A DNA stretch of 7,538 bases from Nocardioidaceae bacterium. Its GTDB lineage: Bacteria > Actinomycetota > Actinomycetes > Propionibacteriales > Nocardioidaceae. Shown here in pieces: positions 4,840-7,538 of the stretch; position 1 is the stretch's first letter; every line of letters begins with the position of its first letter. The position numbers were made by a program, and so were the translations under genes. The stretch spans positions 1 through 7,538 of the forward strand of contig JACCUS010000195.1 of NCBI GenBank assembly GCA_013811715.1. Reading direction: 5' to 3'. A model generated the notes under the pieces. That model saw only the letters and a list, made by a program, of their open reading frames with translations, was not told the DNA's origin and made no database searches.

Positions 4840-5721
4840 TCAGCGCATCTTGCGGCGCAACGCCACCCCGGCGGCTACGCTGCCCACGACGGCGCCAGCC
4901 ATGGCAGCGCCGAACAGCCCGAGCCGCGCCGCGTTGCGGCCGGTGCGGTAGTCGTAGACGCGCCAACCCAGAGAGCGGGCGTGTTCGAGGAGCCTGCCGT
5001 CAGCGTTGACAGCGCACGGATCGCCGACCAGCGAAAGCATTGGTAGGTCGTTGAAGGAGTCGGAGTACGCCGAGCAGCGGGACAGGTCGAGTCCCTCTTG
5101 GGCCGCGAGGGCGCGGACTGCCTCCGCCTTCGCCGAACCGTGCAGCAGCTCACCAACAAGCCTGCCGGTGTAGACACCGTCGATGTGCTCCGCAACGGTT
5201 CCGAGGGCACCGGTGAGACCGAGCCTGTGCGCGATGATGCGGGCAATCTCCACAGGTGCCGCCGTGACCAGCCAGACCCGCTGGCCCCTGTCGATGTGCT
5301 CCTGGACCAACGCCTTCGTGCCCGGCCAGATGCGATGCGCCATGGCCTCGTCGAATATCGCTTCGCCGAGCGAGGCGAGCTCTTCGACTCGGTGACCGGC
5401 GATGAAGGACAACGCCGACTCACGTGCGTTCGCAACCGCCTCCGGGTCCTCGATCCCGATGATCCGGAAGTAGGCCTGATCCCACGCCGCCTTCACGATG
5501 TCCTTGGTGGTGAAGAACTCCCGCCGATGCATCCCCCGGGCGAAATGAAAGATCGATGCGCCTTGCATCACGGTGTTGTCGACGTCGAAGAAGGCGGCGG
5601 TCGAGTCAGCAGCGGTCGAGAGCGTCTCGCCGACCTCGGCGTTGGAAGCGGCTGCCGCGCCGGCCATGGTCGATCGAGGCCGCGGCCCCGTGGCTCGATC
5701 AGGAGCGGGCTCGTGGCTCAC
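4840..5721 (-). CDS. HAD-IB family phosphatase (SerB1-like) with C-terminal membrane segment
   Basis: A 293-residue phosphatase of the haloacid dehalogenase superfamily, subclass IB (SerB/CicA-like). Motif I is DVDNTV with D46 (nucleophile) and D48. Motif II is T153 in VWLVTAAP. The motif III lysine is K198 in HGSAKAEAVR. Motif IV is YSDSFNDLPML with D221 and D225. A helical cap lies between motifs I and II. Residues about 268-287 form one hydrophobic helix followed by RRKMR, so the protein is probably anchored in the membrane with the catalytic domain in the cytoplasm. Mycobacterial Rv0505c has the same design; it is annotated as phosphoserine phosphatase, but the substrate of this clade is uncertain. 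The frame stays open to 5931, overlapping the divergent ligase gene. GTG 5721 is preferred because TACGCT lies 6 nt upstream (leaderless start); ATG 5667 is the alternative. Confidence 0.88.
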   Translation of the reverse strand: MSHEPAPDRATGPRPRSTMAGAAAASNAEVGETLSTAADSTAAFFDVDNTVMQGASIFHFARGMHRREFFTTKDIVKAAWDQAYFRIIGIEDPEAVANARESALSFIAGHRVEELASLGEAIFDEAMAHRIWPGTKALVQEHIDRGQRVWLVTAAPVEIARIIAHRLGLTGALGTVAEHIDGVYTGRLVGELLHGSAKAEAVRALAAQEGLDLSRCSAYSDSFNDLPMLSLVGDPCAVNADGRLLEHARSLGWRVYDYRTGRNAARLGLFGAAMAGAVVGSVAAGVALRRKMR

Positions 5722-5797
5722 CCCGCCAGCGTAGGGGACATGCCCAACGGGCCGTCGCGCCGCGGGATGCGGTTCGGTGGTGTGTAAGACTCCGGAC
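5722..5797. promoter_or_regulatory. divergent promoter region between phosphatase and ligase genes
   Basis: Only 76 bp separate the two proposed GTG starts. On the minus strand, TACGCT (5728-5733) matches TANNNT and ends 6 nt before GTG 5721, the spacing of a leaderless mRNA. On the plus strand, TAAGAC (5785-5790) ends 7 nt before GTG 5798, a weaker match. Neither start has a Shine-Dalgarno sequence, and neither promoter has a good -35. Both being leaderless is therefore a reasonable but unproven reading. Confidence 0.45.
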
Positions 5798-7315
5798 GTG
5801 AAGGTCGTGATCCCCGCGACTAACGTCGCTGACCTGCTCCGTCGCCGGGCTTCGCGGGAGGGTGACAAGGTCGCGCTGGTCGACGGTGACCGGCGGGTGA
5901 CCTGGGCGGAGCTCGACGCCATGGTCGACAAGATGGCCCGCGGGCTGGCAGCGCTGGGCCTGGTAGGCGGCCACCGAGTCGCGATCGCGATGACGAACAG
6001 TGTCGGGTTCGTCGTGTGCTATCTGGCGGTGCTGCGGGGCGGCATGGTCGCCGTACTCTTGAACCCGATGTCGACCAGCGGCGAGGTCGGTCGAGTTCTC
6101 GCGGACAGCGGAGCTCGGATCTGTGTCACCGACGCAACGGCTGCACGCACCGTGCGTGAGGCGGTCGCCGGGGCGGTGGATCCGCTGATCGTCGTCGCGG
6201 ACGCGCCACTCCTACCCGGTGAGTATGCGTACGACGAACTGACCGGCACCGGGCGGGCCGCGGTCCGGGCGCCAAGAGACATCGAGTCGTTGGCCGTCTT
6301 GCTCTACACCTCGGGGACCGGCGGCGAACACCGGGGCGCGATGCTCAGCCACCGGGCGCTGCTCGCCAACATCGAGCAGGCTTCTCGCACCAAGCCGGCA
6401 TGGGTCCGGCCCGACGACACGGTGCTTGGCGTGCTTCCGCTGTTCCACGGTTACGGCCTCGGCGCCGTACTGGGGCAGGTGCTGCTGCAGGGCGCGACGC
6501 TGGTGCTGGGGTGGCGTCTCCAACCAGACGAGACGCTGCGGCTCATCGCCGCTGAGGGGGTGACCTGTGCACCGGTCGCGCCGCATGTCATCGCGGACTG
6601 GTCGCAGCGGCCGGATGGGAGACAGCAACTGGGCAGCGTCCGGACCCTGATCTCCGGTGCCGTGCGACAGGCCGAGAGGTCGCTGCGGGACTTCGAGGCG
6701 CAGGTGGGGGTGCGCGTCGAGCAGGGTTACGGGCTGACGGAGGCAGGCCCGATCGTGACCTCGACCATCGGGACCGCCGTTCGCAAGCCCGGTTCGGCCG
6801 GCCAGGCGCTGCCCGGCGTCGGGCTCCGGGTTGTAGACGAGACCGGAAACCCAGCGCATGCCGACGACCCCGGTCAGATATTGGTGCGCGGCCGCAACCT
6901 GTTCAGCGGCTACTGGCCTGACGGGGACGGCGGCCCCGATGCCGAGGGGTGGCTGGCGACCGGCGACATCGGATTGATGGACAACGACGGTGACCTCTTC
7001 TTGGTGGGCCGAGTCGAGGAACGGGTGGTCGTGTCGGGTTTCAACGTCTACCCGGCGGAGATCGAAGCGGTGATCGACCAGCTTGACGGGGTGGTCGAGA
7101 GTGCGGTGCTAGGTGTTCCCGACGCCCAGACCGGGGAGGCGGTGGTCGCCTATGTAGTTCCGGCTGTGGCGTCGGATGCGGATGCGCTGCGGGATCGGGT
7201 GCGCGCCCACTGCGAGCAACGAGTCGCGCGGTTCAAGGTGCCATCGGCTGTCGAAGTCGTCGGTGAGCTGCCTCACGCGGCGGTGGAGACGCGGCGCGCG
7301 ATGGGGCTGGCGTGA
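5798..7315 (+). CDS. AMP-forming acyl-CoA synthetase-like protein with altered catalytic motifs
   Basis: A 505-residue member of the ANL superfamily (acyl-CoA synthetases, NRPS adenylation domains, luciferases), which joins a carboxylic acid to AMP and then CoA. The order of motifs is intact: the A3 loop YTSGTGGEHRGAMLSH (from residue 170), LPLFHGYGLG, ISGA, YGLTEAGP (from 311), GWLATGDIG (near 388), the hinge GRVEERVVVSGFNVYPAEIE, and a C-terminal lid ending RFKVPSAVEVVGELP. Several residues differ from the norm. The A3 lysine is Arg (HRG for PKG). The hinge lacks the usual Lys-Asp pair. Where the lid normally has GK followed by basic residues, this protein reads HAAVETRRAMG, so the adenylation lysine is absent (Thr498 by position). 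It may be inactive, act on pre-formed acyl-AMP, or have a changed reaction. The start could also be GTG 5777, 5780 or 5807. Confidence 0.85.
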   Translation: MKVVIPATNVADLLRRRASREGDKVALVDGDRRVTWAELDAMVDKMARGLAALGLVGGHRVAIAMTNSVGFVVCYLAVLRGGMVAVLLNPMSTSGEVGRVLADSGARICVTDATAARTVREAVAGAVDPLIVVADAPLLPGEYAYDELTGTGRAAVRAPRDIESLAVLLYTSGTGGEHRGAMLSHRALLANIEQASRTKPAWVRPDDTVLGVLPLFHGYGLGAVLGQVLLQGATLVLGWRLQPDETLRLIAAEGVTCAPVAPHVIADWSQRPDGRQQLGSVRTLISGAVRQAERSLRDFEAQVGVRVEQGYGLTEAGPIVTSTIGTAVRKPGSAGQALPGVGLRVVDETGNPAHADDPGQILVRGRNLFSGYWPDGDGGPDAEGWLATGDIGLMDNDGDLFLVGRVEERVVVSGFNVYPAEIEAVIDQLDGVVESAVLGVPDAQTGEAVVAYVVPAVASDADALRDRVRAHCEQRVARFKVPSAVEVVGELPHAAVETRRAMGLA

Positions 7316-7538
7316 GCCGGGTGCGACTGTTGTCCAAGCCGGGCTGCCACCTGTGCGACGACGCCAGGGCGGTCATCGCCGGGGTGTGTGCGGACCTGGG
7401 TGAGTCCTTCGACGAGGTCGACATCACGACCAGCCCGGATCTGGTAGCCGAGTACGGCGAGCAGATCCCGGTCACGTTCGTCGACGGGGCACAGCACGAC
7501 TTCTGGCGGGTCAGCGAGTCACGGCTGCGCGCCGCCCT
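7312..7538 (+). CDS. glutaredoxin/thioredoxin-fold protein, N-terminal part (3' partial)
   Basis: The first 75 codons of a small redox-fold protein that runs off the window. It starts at GTG 7312, and the GTGA at 7312-7315 overlaps the TGA stop of the ligase gene, so the two are probably translated in a coupled way. The segment VRLLSKPGCHLCDDARAVI holds a CHLC redox motif after the first beta strand, as in glutaredoxin-like DUF836 proteins. Further along, EQIPVTFVDG includes the cis-proline strand of the fold (IPV). Similar genes (for example Rv0508) lie before rex/hemA in actinobacteria, so haem-biosynthesis genes may follow outside the window. The partner or substrate is unknown. Confidence 0.87.
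   Translation, partial: MSRVRLLSKPGCHLCDDARAVIAGVCADLGESFDEVDITTSPDLVAEYGEQIPVTFVDGAQHDFWRVSESRLRAA

Noticed and set aside
5098..5787. 229-residue plus-strand frame
   Set aside because: It is antisense to the HAD phosphatase, which has all four catalytic motifs.

Overview
The window is high-GC and comes from an actinobacterium. Two features point there: many GTG and probable leaderless starts, and a gene order matching the neighbourhood of the sporulation sigma factor BldN in Streptomyces (acuC, small excisionase-type HTH gene, 33-residue ribosomal protein, anti-sigma factor, bldN, HAD phosphatase, glutaredoxin-like gene). Parts of the same block sit near proC and hemA in mycobacteria (Rv0500A, Rv0500B, serB1/Rv0505c, Rv0508). 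The genus cannot be fixed from sequence alone. The sigma factor is clearly BldN-like but has a shorter N-terminal extension than the Streptomyces protein, so a non-Streptomyces actinomycete is likely.

Layout, left to right. At 1-188 is the 3' end of a proline dehydrogenase. At 272-1453 is a complete AcuC/class I histone-deacetylase-type zinc hydrolase. At 1629-1838 is a 69-residue excisionase-like HTH protein (BdtA/Rv0500A type). At 2130-2231 is a 33-residue, extremely basic protein of the bS22/COX24 (mS38) family; it starts with GTG and is easily missed. All of these are on the plus strand. A minus-strand block then converges on them: the anti-sigma factor (RsbN-like, with a DUF5667 domain and a long acidic Asp/Pro repeat tail, 2234-3871), the ECF sigma factor BldN (4002-4715) and a HAD-IB phosphatase (4840-5721). 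Divergent from the phosphatase, on the plus strand, are an AMP-forming acyl-CoA synthetase-like protein (5798-7315) and, overlapping its stop by 4 nt, the start of a CxxC glutaredoxin-like protein (7312 to the window edge).

How it works together (inference). BldN and the membrane anti-sigma factor next to it should form a sigma/anti-sigma pair. The 130-bp gap between them contains a good ECF-type promoter directed into the anti-sigma gene (CGTAAC, 17 bp, CGTTTT), which fits the negative feedback known for BldN-RsbN in Streptomyces. An 8-bp inverted repeat overlaps the -10 of this promoter. Upstream of bldN are a perfect 6-bp palindrome and an 11-bp-spaced direct repeat that could be regulator sites.

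The most unusual items are: the two-level (60-bp and 135-bp) repeat encoding the Asp/Pro tail of the anti-sigma factor; the probable extracytoplasmic CPSC pair just before that tail; the ligase-like protein, which has lost the usual catalytic lysine and other core-motif residues; and the hairpin-rich leader of the tiny ribosomal protein. I see no tRNA, rRNA, CRISPR array, insertion sequence or phage gene.
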